A stretch of 49,545 nt of DNA, taken from Caryophanales bacterium (GTDB lineage: Bacteria; Bacillota_I; Bacilli_A; RF39; UBA660). The notes under the pieces are model-generated. The model searched no databases, had not been told where the DNA came from, and worked only from the letters and a program-made list of their open reading frames with translations. The position numbers were made by a program, and so were the translations under genes. The DNA lies in the NCBI GenBank assembly GCA_016291895.1, contig JAEEZO010000035.1:1-49545 (forward strand), written 5' to 3'. Shown one piece after another: positions 24,925 through 32,933 of the stretch. Positions within the stretch are counted from its first letter, which is position 1, and every line of letters starts with the position of its first letter.

Positions 24925-24934
24925 GCTTCTTTTT
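24912..24934 (+). terminator. rpmF terminator containing its stop codon
   Basis: AGAAGCT - gaata - AGCTTCT plus Ts. TAA (24922-24924) lies in loop and stem. Confidence 0.85.
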
Positions 24935-24942
24935 AATTATAT

Positions 24943-24970
24943 TGTAATAAAAACTTCTTTATGTTATTAT
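24943..24970 (+). promoter_or_regulatory. Possible promoter for the membrane-protein pair
   Basis: TTGTAA (24943-24948), 16-base spacer, TATTAT (24965-24970), before the ATG at 24989. Confidence 0.5.
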
Positions 24971-24988
24971 ATTAACTTGTGGGGAGTT

Positions 24989-25399
24989 ATGGAAGACAAA
25001 GAAAAAGTAAAAAATAATTATAATAAAATTATTGAGAATTTAGAAAGAAGATTAGATAAAGTTAAAAATGATAAAAAACTATATCATAAATTAAAAAATA
25101 TTTTAGCGATTGTATCAATTATTATTTTATCATTTGGACTTTGGCCAGTTGCTATTGTTGGCTTTCTATCAATGGTTATATGTTATTTAAATGAAGATAA
25201 GAAAAGTAAAGACTATAATAATTTAATTCAAAAGTTAGAAGATAGTTATTTTTCTTTACAAACTATTGAAGAAAAAGAACAAGAAGAACAAGTACAAGAA
25301 GTTAAAGAAGAAAGTGCATCACAAGAGAAAGAAGATTATCCAATACTTCAAGTATTGTATGGAGAAAATGATGATAACAAAGTATATCGTAAAAGATGA
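24989..25399 (+). CDS. Small coiled-coil membrane protein (first of a pair)
   Basis: Unrecognised, 136 aa. A charged N-terminal helix (about 1-35) with coiled-coil character leads to two closely spaced hydrophobic segments (ILAIVSIIILSFGLW and VAIVGFLSMVICYL, about 38-70). A second helix and a Glu/Gln-rich tail (EEKEQEEQVQEVKEE) follow. The start is the ATG after GGGGAG; an upstream in-frame TTG at 24977 was rejected. It ends in TGA and overlaps the next gene by 29 bases. The same helix, two membrane segments, helix layout recurs in the next protein, so they may form a complex. Confidence 0.7.
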   Translation: MEDKEKVKNNYNKIIENLERRLDKVKNDKKLYHKLKNILAIVSIIILSFGLWPVAIVGFLSMVICYLNEDKKSKDYNNLIQKLEDSYFSLQTIEEKEQEEQVQEVKEESASQEKEDYPILQVLYGENDDNKVYRKR

Positions 25400-25931
25400 T
25401 AATATCTTTCTTTATGAAAATGAAGATTTAGTTTGTACTCTTCCTAATAATTCTGATAATTTAAAACTAGCTAAACTTTATAATGATCAAGTATTTATTG
25501 ATAATGATATTATGAAGAGTAGTAAAGAAAGTGATTATTATAATGATTATTGTAAAAAAGGTGCTAAGTATTCATTAATATGTATTATTATTTTATTTAT
25601 ATCAAATCTTTTACAACTACCTCTTGTTAATTTATTAGCTTTTTATCTTACAGGGCTTAATGTTATTGCGTTTATGATAAGTAAGGGTAGATTAAGAAGA
25701 AGTGATGATCGATTATCTTATTTAAAAAAGATTAAAAATGATATTGAAAATAAGATAGTAGAAATAGAGAATAGTAAAAGTGAAGAAAGAGTTGATAATC
25801 TTCAATTAACTTTTTCGGATGAACAAATTGTTGAAGATCATAAAAACTGGGTTACTAATTATGGAGACTCTTATGATTATTCTAGTGATATCGATACTAT
25901 TAGAAATAATAAAATTTTAATAAAAAAATAG
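25371..25931 (+). CDS. Small coiled-coil membrane protein (second of a pair)
   Basis: Unrecognised, 186 aa. An N-terminal part of about 60 residues begins MITKYIVKDDNIFLYENEDL and looks like a short beta domain. Two hydrophobic segments follow (YSLICIIILFISNLL and LVNLLAFYLTGLNVIAFMI, near 67-102), then a charged coiled coil (ND-EN-IVEIENSKSEER) and an acidic tail. The frame is open upstream to 25266, but that stretch is the Lys-rich shadow of the preceding gene. GGAG six bases before the ATG at 25371 sets the start. Overlap with the first gene of the pair implies coupling. Confidence 0.65.
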   Translation: MITKYIVKDDNIFLYENEDLVCTLPNNSDNLKLAKLYNDQVFIDNDIMKSSKESDYYNDYCKKGAKYSLICIIILFISNLLQLPLVNLLAFYLTGLNVIAFMISKGRLRRSDDRLSYLKKIKNDIENKIVEIENSKSEERVDNLQLTFSDEQIVEDHKNWVTNYGDSYDYSSDIDTIRNNKILIKK

Positions 25932-25942
25932 TGTTAAGTAAA

Positions 25943-25975
25943 AAACAAACTATGATGAATTAGTTTGTTTTTTTT
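25943..25975 (+). terminator. Terminator after the membrane-protein pair
   Basis: AAACAAACTA - tgatgaat - TAGTTTGTTT plus Ts, 10-bp stem. Part of an intergenic block resembling 27486-27561. Confidence 0.9.
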
Positions 25976-25986
25976 ATTTGCTAATA

Positions 25987-25992
25987 TATAAT
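25987..25992 (+). promoter_or_regulatory. -10 box for the NAGPA-domain gene
   Basis: TATAAT within AATATATAATAAAAATAGAG, then AGGTG and the ATG at 26010. Confidence 0.55.
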
Positions 25993-26009
25993 AAAAATAG
26001 AGGTGTAGT

Positions 26010-27485
26010 ATGAATAAAAAACCAAAAACAATTACGTTAATTGTAGTTGGATCTATATTAGTTGTGATTTCTATAGTATTCTTATTGTTCAAATTAGATG
26101 TTTTTAAAACTAATCAAAATGATAATGATATTGAGGAAATTGGTACTCTTGCCTCTAATAAAATAAAAGTTACTTTTAATGCAAATGGTGGCTCTGTATC
26201 AAAGAAAAATGTTTCTATTAAGAAAGGATCTAAGATAGGAACATTACCAACACCAACAAGAAAAAATTATAAATTTGTTGGTTGGTATACAAAGAAGAGT
26301 GGAGGATCCAAAGTAACTAAATCAACAAAGTTTAACAAAGCAACTATAATTTATGCAAGATGGCAGGCTATTGCAGTTACTAAAGTTAAATTAAATAAAA
26401 CAAGTGCAAACGTTGAAGTTGGGAAAACAATTACTTTAAATGCTACTGTTGCACCAACTAATGCAACAAATCAAAAAATTACTTGGACAAGTAGTAATAC
26501 TAAATTAGCTACTGTTGATAAAAATGGTAAAGTAAAAGGAATAAAATCAGGTTCAGTTACAATAACTGCAACAAGTAATAATGGTAAAAAGGCAATTTGT
26601 AAAATTACAGTCAAAAATGTTTCAAATTATCAAAAAATTGCAAGTTATCTCGCGAATGCTAAAAAATATCATAGTAGTGAATGCAAACTAAGTAGTGATC
26701 AAAAGTATGAAGGATCAACATTAAAGTATCAGATTATTCAATGTGGTTTTAGAAATTTTAATGGAGAAGTAAAAGGTGATAGATATGCCTTAATATGGTT
26801 AAAGGATCCTAATAAGCAAATTCATGCGGTTGGTGAACTTGGTTCAGTTAAAGATAGTTATGGATTTAAATCTTTGATTAGTAATAATTCTTCAATGGCT
26901 AATAAAGCATATATAGGAATTAATGCAAGTTTCTTCGCGTGTAGAGGAAATAATGGTACGCAACCTTGCCTACATATTATAAGAAGAGATGGCAAAGATG
27001 TTGCAACTGTTCGTGGAGAGTTAATACCATCAGGATCTCCTGGTTCTCGTGAATACGGAATGATTGGTATTAGATCAGATGGTTCCATTGGTAGTTATTC
27101 GTGGGGAAAATATGAAAAATATGGTTCTAATCAATTCAATGAATATAAAAAAGTTGTAGATGCTGATGGAATTAGAAATACATTTGCTGCTGGTTGGAAA
27201 AAGACAACATTTAATCCTACAGACGAAAAAGCAAGCGAATATCATACAATATTATGTCAAATAGATAATAATACATTTGCAATTTATACTGGTATGGGTG
27301 GAATCAACCAAAGTCAATATAGAATGTATCAAATATTTAATTGCAAATCAGCATATAATCTTGATGGTGGTCATTCAACTAAAATGGTTTATTATAATAA
27401 GAGTGTATTCAATAGAGTATTCTATTTAAATAATAACGGAAGAGAGCAACCGGTATCTGATATGATGATTTTCATGGAAAAATAG
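26010..27485 (+). CDS. Membrane-anchored phosphodiester glycosidase (NAGPA) with Listeria-Bacteroides repeat and Big_2 domains
   Basis: 491 aa. An uncleaved-type signal anchor (about 9-28) is followed by a Listeria-Bacteroides repeat (VTFNANGGSV ... FVGWYTKKSGG ... IIYARW, about 52-118). A Big_2 Ig-like domain (VKLNKTSANVEVGKTITL ... TWTSSNTKLATVD, about 124-206) and a C-terminal NAGPA/DUF2233 domain (about 230-491) complete it. The catalytic-type signature is INASFFACR near 307, YNLDGGHSTKM near 450 and REQPVSDMMIF at the end. Family members cleave sugar-1-phosphodiester bonds, as in exopolysaccharide or wall polymers; the substrate here is unknown. The architecture places the enzyme outside, held by one helix. 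It is followed by another membrane-anchored enzyme with a similar promoter region. Confidence 0.88.
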   Translation: MNKKPKTITLIVVGSILVVISIVFLLFKLDVFKTNQNDNDIEEIGTLASNKIKVTFNANGGSVSKKNVSIKKGSKIGTLPTPTRKNYKFVGWYTKKSGGSKVTKSTKFNKATIIYARWQAIAVTKVKLNKTSANVEVGKTITLNATVAPTNATNQKITWTSSNTKLATVDKNGKVKGIKSGSVTITATSNNGKKAICKITVKNVSNYQKIASYLANAKKYHSSECKLSSDQKYEGSTLKYQIIQCGFRNFNGEVKGDRYALIWLKDPNKQIHAVGELGSVKDSYGFKSLISNNSSMANKAYIGINASFFACRGNNGTQPCLHIIRRDGKDVATVRGELIPSGSPGSREYGMIGIRSDGSIGSYSWGKYEKYGSNQFNEYKKVVDADGIRNTFAAGWKKTTFNPTDEKASEYHTILCQIDNNTFAIYTGMGGINQSQYRMYQIFNCKSAYNLDGGHSTKMVYYNKSVFNRVFYLNNNGREQPVSDMMIFMEK

Positions 27486-27493
27486 TGTTAAAA

Positions 27494-27529
27494 AAAGCAA
27501 ACTAATAATCATTTAGTTTGCTTTTTTTT
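27494..27529 (+). terminator. Terminator of the NAGPA-domain gene
   Basis: AAAGCAAACTAA - taatcat - TTAGTTTGCTTT plus Ts, 12-bp stem. Confidence 0.92.
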
Positions 27530-27539
27530 ATTTGTAATA

Positions 27540-27545
27540 TATAAT
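27540..27545 (+). promoter_or_regulatory. -10 box for the dockerin/MBL gene
   Basis: TATAAT within TAATATATAATTAAAATAGAG, almost the same as the box at 25987-25992. Confidence 0.55.
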
Positions 27546-27561
27546 TAAAATAGAGGTGCAT

Positions 27562-30348
27562 ATGGAAAAAATAAATAAGGCAAAAGCTTTAATAATAATG
27601 GGATTGTTATTAATAGTAGGAGTAATATTTTTTCTTTTATTTGGACTTGATTCATATAAAACAAATAAAGTAGGTGGTATTACAAACTTAAGTGGTAAAG
27701 CACAAATTAAAGGTGATATTAACGGTGACGGAATAGTTGATTCGAGTGACTATGGTTTTGTTGAATACTATGTAAGAAATGGTTTTCAAAATATGAAAGC
27801 AGACGTTAATGGTGATGGAAAGGTTAATTCAAATGATTTAACTTATATTCGTAAAATAATTGATGATAATGCGATTGAAGTAGTATATAAAGGTGGAGAT
27901 GGTACAACAGGACATGTATCAAACCATAAATGTTATTATGGGGGAGTATGCTCAATAAAATCAAATGACTTTTCTAAAAGTGGTTATGTTTTTACTGGAT
28001 GGACTACAAATAAAAATGGTAAGGATGATAATTATGGATGGACGGATTGGAGTGGAAGTTGGAAATTTTTTAATGGACAATATGGAATTAAAAATAATAA
28101 TTTAACTTTATATGCAATGTGGGAAAAACAAGAAAAGAATAAAAATATAATTATTTACCACGGAAATGGAGCCGATGGAGGCTGGAATCAAAGACAAATA
28201 TGTACTTTAGATAAAAAATGTGCAATAAAAAGCCCTAATTATATAAAGATTGGATACGTTTTTAAAGGATGGACAACAAATAAAAATGGTACAGATGATG
28301 GTTATAATTGGACGGATTGGAACGGAAAATGGATAAGCGACTATAATAATAAATATGGTGTAAAAAATAATGTTTTACATTTATATGCGATGTGGGAAGC
28401 AATCAATCCTTCTAAATATTTGATTGTATATCATGGTAATAATTCGAATGAAAATAACGTTTCAATGCATATGTGTGAAAACGGTAAATTATGTACTATT
28501 AAAGAAAATTCTTTTGTTAAAAATGGTTATGTCTTTGTTGGATGGACAACAAATGAAAATGGTAAAGACGATAAATATGGTTGGACAACTAAAACTAAAG
28601 AAAAAGTAACTTATTGGCAAGGTACTTGGTCATATGTTAATGGGCAATATGGAATTAATAATAATACTTTGAACTTATATGCAATGTGGAGTCCTATATA
28701 TAACGTTGTTTATGAAAGTAATGGAGCAACGTCTGGAAAAGTTAAAAGTCATGATTGCAATGGAACTTTTAAATGCAATATCAGTACGAATAAAAATGGC
28801 TATACGAAAACGGATTATGTGTTTTCCGGTTGGACGACGAAAAAAGATGGAACCAGCGATGGATTTAATTGGAACGGGGAATGGAAATATAATGATGTTA
28901 AAGAAAAAATAAAAGAAAACAAATTGACTTTATATGCAAAGTGGAGTAGAAATCGTATTCATTTTATCTCAGGAGATACATCGTACAATCAAAAAGGTGA
29001 ACAAAATGCCAAAGATAATACACATTATAATGTTAATCAATCAATTCTTTTAGAATCAAATGGCAAATATGCTATGATTGATATGAATACTTCATATAAT
29101 TATCAAAAATATGTTAAACCTTATCTAGAACAGTTAGGTGTTAAAGAATTAGAATTTGTTATAATAACCCATTTTCATAATGATCATTATGGAGGTCTTT
29201 CAACATATCTTAAAGAGAAAAAACATAGTTTTACAATCAAAAATGTTATCTTTAAATCTGACTGTCGAGAAAGAAGTTTACTTTATATTCCATCAACGAA
29301 AGATGGTGTCAAAGCTAAAGATGAAAATGTTTCACAAAAAAGACATTGTTTTCTTGTTGATTCGAAAGATGGCATAAAATATAGTTGGATTGAAAATGAA
29401 ATTAATAAGTTGTTGGAAGATGATGGAAAATCAACAAATGCCAAAGGAAATCCAATAGGATTATTAGAAAAAAATAATATTAAATACATTAATCCCCAAA
29501 GTAATGCAAAGACCAAAATAATTAAAGAAGATGGTAAAGATAAAAATATTCTCATTTATGATTTGAAGTTAGGTGAAATGGAATTAACACTTACTAATTT
29601 AGATTGGGTTTATCAAGAGGCAAGTTGGCAAGACGATAATATTATGTCTTTAATTACAATGATAAAAATTCCAAAGCATTTAGAAAATGATTATTATCGA
29701 GTTATTACTTTTGGTGATTCCATATTGGATTCAGTAAATAAAGATGCTGTTAATATGATAACTGAAGATGGTAAGAAAAAAATTGACATTTTAAATGTGG
29801 GACATCATGGTGAAATATTACCAACAACTACTTATGCTCGAAAGTCATTATCAAATATTATAATGATCAATGGAACCTGTGTGTCATCGCTTTTAACTAC
29901 TCAAAATGGCAATAATAGAATGCAAAATCAATGGGTACTAGAGCAATATACATGTGTTCATGAACAAAAGAAAAATAATAATGTTGTTTGCCATCTTGAT
30001 GATGTAAATGATTCTGGTAATCAGTATTATCCAGAGACTGTAAAAAATAAAAAAGATTCAAATGATATTAAATTTTATTTTGTTAATAATGCTTCAAATG
30101 TGAATATGCAAGATAAGTATTCTAAAAATACAAATAGACTTGCTATTGTTGCAGATTTTAAAGATAAAACTATTGATGTTAAAGATGCAATTTTTACCAA
30201 TAATAAAACTTTAAAAATGACATCAACTTTATCATTATCATCAAATGAAGTTAAAAAATATACTTTTTTAGATTCATCTAGTAAGAAGATAATAAATTTG
30301 TGTGGTTTCAATAAAAAATACACTGTACCAGAAGAAAAAAGAGGATAG
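27562..30348 (+). CDS. Membrane-anchored metallo-beta-lactamase-fold hydrolase with dockerin and four Listeria-Bacteroides-type repeats
   Basis: 928 aa. Signal anchor about 8-30. A dockerin type I-like domain (GDINGDGIVDSSD near 52; ADVNGDGKVNSND near 79) provides two calcium loops. Four repeats of about 80-90 residues follow (about 106-463), each with a KCxxxxxCSIKxN segment and GYVFxGWTTNKNGxDD ... LYAMW. The rest (about 467-880) is a ComEC-like MBL domain with QSILLESNGKYAMID, HFHNDHYGG near 536 (metal ligands), TFGDSILD near 716 and NVGHHGE near 746. The start is the ATG after GAGGTG; the GTG at 27556 is rejected. Such MBL domains act on nucleic acids or phosphodiesters, but the substrate is not deducible. 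A dockerin would imply a cohesin partner elsewhere. Confidence 0.85.
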   Translation: MEKINKAKALIIMGLLLIVGVIFFLLFGLDSYKTNKVGGITNLSGKAQIKGDINGDGIVDSSDYGFVEYYVRNGFQNMKADVNGDGKVNSNDLTYIRKIIDDNAIEVVYKGGDGTTGHVSNHKCYYGGVCSIKSNDFSKSGYVFTGWTTNKNGKDDNYGWTDWSGSWKFFNGQYGIKNNNLTLYAMWEKQEKNKNIIIYHGNGADGGWNQRQICTLDKKCAIKSPNYIKIGYVFKGWTTNKNGTDDGYNWTDWNGKWISDYNNKYGVKNNVLHLYAMWEAINPSKYLIVYHGNNSNENNVSMHMCENGKLCTIKENSFVKNGYVFVGWTTNENGKDDKYGWTTKTKEKVTYWQGTWSYVNGQYGINNNTLNLYAMWSPIYNVVYESNGATSGKVKSHDCNGTFKCNISTNKNGYTKTDYVFSGWTTKKDGTSDGFNWNGEWKYNDVKEKIKENKLTLYAKWSRNRIHFISGDTSYNQKGEQNAKDNTHYNVNQSILLESNGKYAMIDMNTSYNYQKYVKPYLEQLGVKELEFVIITHFHNDHYGGLSTYLKEKKHSFTIKNVIFKSDCRERSLLYIPSTKDGVKAKDENVSQKRHCFLVDSKDGIKYSWIENEINKLLEDDGKSTNAKGNPIGLLEKNNIKYINPQSNAKTKIIKEDGKDKNILIYDLKLGEMELTLTNLDWVYQEASWQDDNIMSLITMIKIPKHLENDYYRVITFGDSILDSVNKDAVNMITEDGKKKIDILNVGHHGEILPTTTYARKSLSNIIMINGTCVSSLLTTQNGNNRMQNQWVLEQYTCVHEQKKNNNVVCHLDDVNDSGNQYYPETVKNKKDSNDIKFYFVNNASNVNMQDKYSKNTNRLAIVADFKDKTIDVKDAIFTNNKTLKMTSTLSLSSNEVKKYTFLDSSSKKIINLCGFNKKYTVPEEKRG

Positions 30349-30389
30349 TTATTATTAAACAAATAATAAAAAAAAGTATGAATAAATAT

Positions 30390-30421
30390 AAAAGTAGTCA
30401 TTATTTAATGATTACTTTTTT
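30390..30421 (+). terminator. Terminator of the dockerin/MBL gene
   Basis: AAAAGTAGTCAT - tattta - ATGATTACTTTT with one G-T pair, plus Ts. Confidence 0.85.
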
Positions 30422-30444
30422 CTTGTTAATAATTACTAGTTTTA

Positions 30445-30473
30445 TTGCAAAAAAGATTTAATTTATATATAAT
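30445..30473 (+). promoter_or_regulatory. Promoter of ftsK
   Basis: TTGCAA (30445-30450), 17-base spacer, TATAAT (30468-30473), upstream of the ATG at 30496. Confidence 0.7.
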
Positions 30474-30495
30474 TATATATGATGGGATGGTAGTA

Positions 30496-32784
30496 ATGAG
30501 CAAAAGAAAAAAATCCAAAGTTAAGAAATCTTATATTAGTGTTATATATGGAATATTCTTTATATTAATAGGAATTTCCGGTATTTTTTGTTATGGACCA
30601 GTAGGTAAAATATGTTGTAGTTTATCAGCATTCTTTTTTGGTGATTTATATTTAGTACCACTAGGTTTAATTGCTTTAATAGGTATTTATGTAATATTCT
30701 CACAAAAGTTTCCTGATTTTTGGTCTCCTAAATCATTAGGAATAACATTACTATTAATGGGACTTGTAATGTTATTACATAAAGATAATGCATCTCAAGT
30801 TAATAATGCTAAAGAATTTTTTAAAACAGCATGTGATAGAGCTATAGATGTTTTTAAATTAGTTGAGGGTACATCTAAAGAAGTTGCTTTCAAAGGTCTT
30901 GGTGGCGGTTTCTTAGGTGGTTTGTTGATGCTTTTATTTATGTCATTATTTGATTTTGAAGGAACAAAAATTATATACTGGGTATTTATTGTTGTAGGAG
31001 GAATTCTATTTACAGGTATTTCTGTTAAAGATTTAATTATGAACTTCTATACTCAAAGTAAAGAATTAGTTCCAAAACCAACTAAAGAAGATAAGAAGCG
31101 TATCGAAAAAGAAGAAATAATAAAAGAACAAGATAAGTTATTACCGGAAGGTGAAGTCTTAATTAACGATAATTCTAAGAGCAAATCTGATGATAATAAA
31201 CGTGTTATTGAAAGACCTAAAGAGGTTAAAAAAGATGAAGTAGAAACTCCACAAATTACGGATACGGATAAATTTATTGATCATACTAATCATAATTATC
31301 AATTACCAACAATTGATATATTAGATAAACCAAAGAAGCAAAATGCTGATAATCAATCAGGAATCGAAGCTAATATTAAAAAACTTGAAGAAGTATTACA
31401 AGAGTTTGATATTATTGGTAAAGTAGTAGCTGTAACCGTAGGTCCTGCTTGTACTCAATATGAAATGGCACTAAAGCCTGGAACTAAATTATCAAGACTT
31501 ACAAGTTTAAATAAAGAAATAAGTTTAGCTCTTGCTAAAAAAGATGTTCGTATTGAAGCTCCTATTCCTGGTAAGAATACAGTTGGTATTGAAATGGCTA
31601 ATGATACACCAACAACAGTTTATATCAAAGAAATTATGGAAAGTATTCCTAATGACGAAAAAACAAATAGTAAGAAATTACTTGTTGCTTTAGGTAAAGA
31701 TATTAAGGGTGAAACTAAATTCTGTGAAATTAATAAAACACCACACCTTTTAGTAGCAGGTTCTACTGGTTCAGGTAAATCTGTATGTATTAACTGTATT
31801 TTAGCAAGTATTTTGATGCGTACGAAACCAGATGAAGTTAAATTAATATTAGTAGATCCAAAGAAAGTAGAATTATCTATGTATAATGGAGTACCACATT
31901 TACTTCGTCCAGTTGTAACAGATCCAAAGAAAGCATCTGTTGCTCTTCAACTTGTTGTTCAAGAAATGGAACACCGTTATGATGTCTTTGAACAAAGTGG
32001 TGTTAAAAATATTGATACATATAATGAAAAAGTTGAAAAAGATAATAAAAAACGTAGTGAAGATGATCAAATTAAAAAGATGCCTTATATCGTTGTTATT
32101 GTCGATGAACTTGCTGATTTGATGATGGTTGCTGGAAAAGAAGTAGAAGCATCAATTATGCGTATTACCCAAATGGCTCGTGCTGCTGGTATTCACTTAA
32201 TTATTGCAACTCAAAGACCTAGTACCGATGTAATTACGGGTGTTGTTAAAGCTAATATTCCATCACGTATTGCCTTCGCGGTAGCAAGTCAAATTGACTC
32301 TCGTACCATCTTAGATATGATGGGTGCTGAAAAACTACTTGGTCGTGGTGATATGTTATATTTACCACAAGGAGAAAATTCACCAACTCGTATTCAAGGA
32401 GCTTGGATTTGTGAAGATGAAATTCATCGTATTATTGATTTCGTATGTAATCAACAAAAAGCTCAATATGATGCAAGATTTGAAAACTTAGATGGTGAAA
32501 AAACAACTACAGGAGTAGGTGGCGAAACAGGAATTGACGCTAATCATGATGCTCCTGAAGAATATGATGATCCATTATATAATGAAATTGTTGATTTTGT
32601 TATTGAACAAGGTAAAGCATCAGCATCCCTTTTACAACGTCGTTTTAAACTTGGCTATAATAGAGCAGCTCGTGTTATCGATTTATTAGAAGAAAGAGGT
32701 ATTATTGGACCAGCAACAGGTAATAGTAAACCTCGTGAAGTATTAGTTAAATATGGTAATGATGATGATGGAGAGTTATTATAA
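30496..32784 (+). CDS. ftsK: FtsK/SpoIIIE-type DNA translocase
   Basis: Septal DNA pump of 762 aa, typical Bacilli length. Four to five N-terminal membrane helices (about 12-176) are followed by a charged linker (about 180-285) and the alpha/beta motor. The motor has Walker A AGSTGSGKS near 421, the DPKKVELS motif near 455 and Walker B VVIVDELADLMM near 533, then ATQRPSTDVITG. A C-terminal winged-helix gamma domain (LLQRRFKLGYNRAARVIDLLE, near 710-740) would read KOPS-like orienting sites. Upstream in-frame TTG at 30445 was rejected because it is the -35 box; GGGATGG precedes the ATG chosen. The stop overlaps the next ATG by one base. Confidence 0.95.
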   Translation: MSKRKKSKVKKSYISVIYGIFFILIGISGIFCYGPVGKICCSLSAFFFGDLYLVPLGLIALIGIYVIFSQKFPDFWSPKSLGITLLLMGLVMLLHKDNASQVNNAKEFFKTACDRAIDVFKLVEGTSKEVAFKGLGGGFLGGLLMLLFMSLFDFEGTKIIYWVFIVVGGILFTGISVKDLIMNFYTQSKELVPKPTKEDKKRIEKEEIIKEQDKLLPEGEVLINDNSKSKSDDNKRVIERPKEVKKDEVETPQITDTDKFIDHTNHNYQLPTIDILDKPKKQNADNQSGIEANIKKLEEVLQEFDIIGKVVAVTVGPACTQYEMALKPGTKLSRLTSLNKEISLALAKKDVRIEAPIPGKNTVGIEMANDTPTTVYIKEIMESIPNDEKTNSKKLLVALGKDIKGETKFCEINKTPHLLVAGSTGSGKSVCINCILASILMRTKPDEVKLILVDPKKVELSMYNGVPHLLRPVVTDPKKASVALQLVVQEMEHRYDVFEQSGVKNIDTYNEKVEKDNKKRSEDDQIKKMPYIVVIVDELADLMMVAGKEVEASIMRITQMARAAGIHLIIATQRPSTDVITGVVKANIPSRIAFAVASQIDSRTILDMMGAEKLLGRGDMLYLPQGENSPTRIQGAWICEDEIHRIIDFVCNQQKAQYDARFENLDGEKTTTGVGGETGIDANHDAPEEYDDPLYNEIVDFVIEQGKASASLLQRRFKLGYNRAARVIDLLEERGIIGPATGNSKPREVLVKYGNDDDGELL

Positions 32785-32933
32785 TGAAAATAATTAAGGT
32801 CAATTCTAAAGATGGTGAAAAAGATGTTGCCATTTATGATGATAAAGAAAAAGATGTAGTAGAAGATTTATGTAAAACAGAAGATTATGGAAAGTTAGTT
32901 GATTTAGTGAATGAACAAGAAGAGAATAAATGA
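32784..32933 (+). CDS. 49-aa acidic protein, overlapping ftsK and the next gene
   Basis: Not in families I recognise. MKIIKVNSKDGEKDVAIYDD begins a soluble, very acidic and Lys-rich protein ending NEQEENK. Its ATG overlaps the ftsK stop by one base (TAATG), with GGAGAG nine to fourteen bases upstream. Its TGA lies 23 bases inside the next gene. The overlaps on both sides make it a likely real member of the ftsK operon, filling an otherwise 126-base gap. Confidence 0.65.
   Translation: MKIIKVNSKDGEKDVAIYDDKEKDVVEDLCKTEDYGKLVDLVNEQEENK

Noticed and set aside
25266..25370. N-terminal extension of the second membrane protein
   Set aside because: It reads MKKKNKKNKYKK-type sequence, the frame shadow of the Glu/Gln-rich tail of the preceding gene. 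A better start with GGAG is at 25371.
30445..30495. N-terminal extension of FtsK starting at a TTG
   Set aside because: The TTG is the -35 box and the extension covers the -10 box of the promoter.
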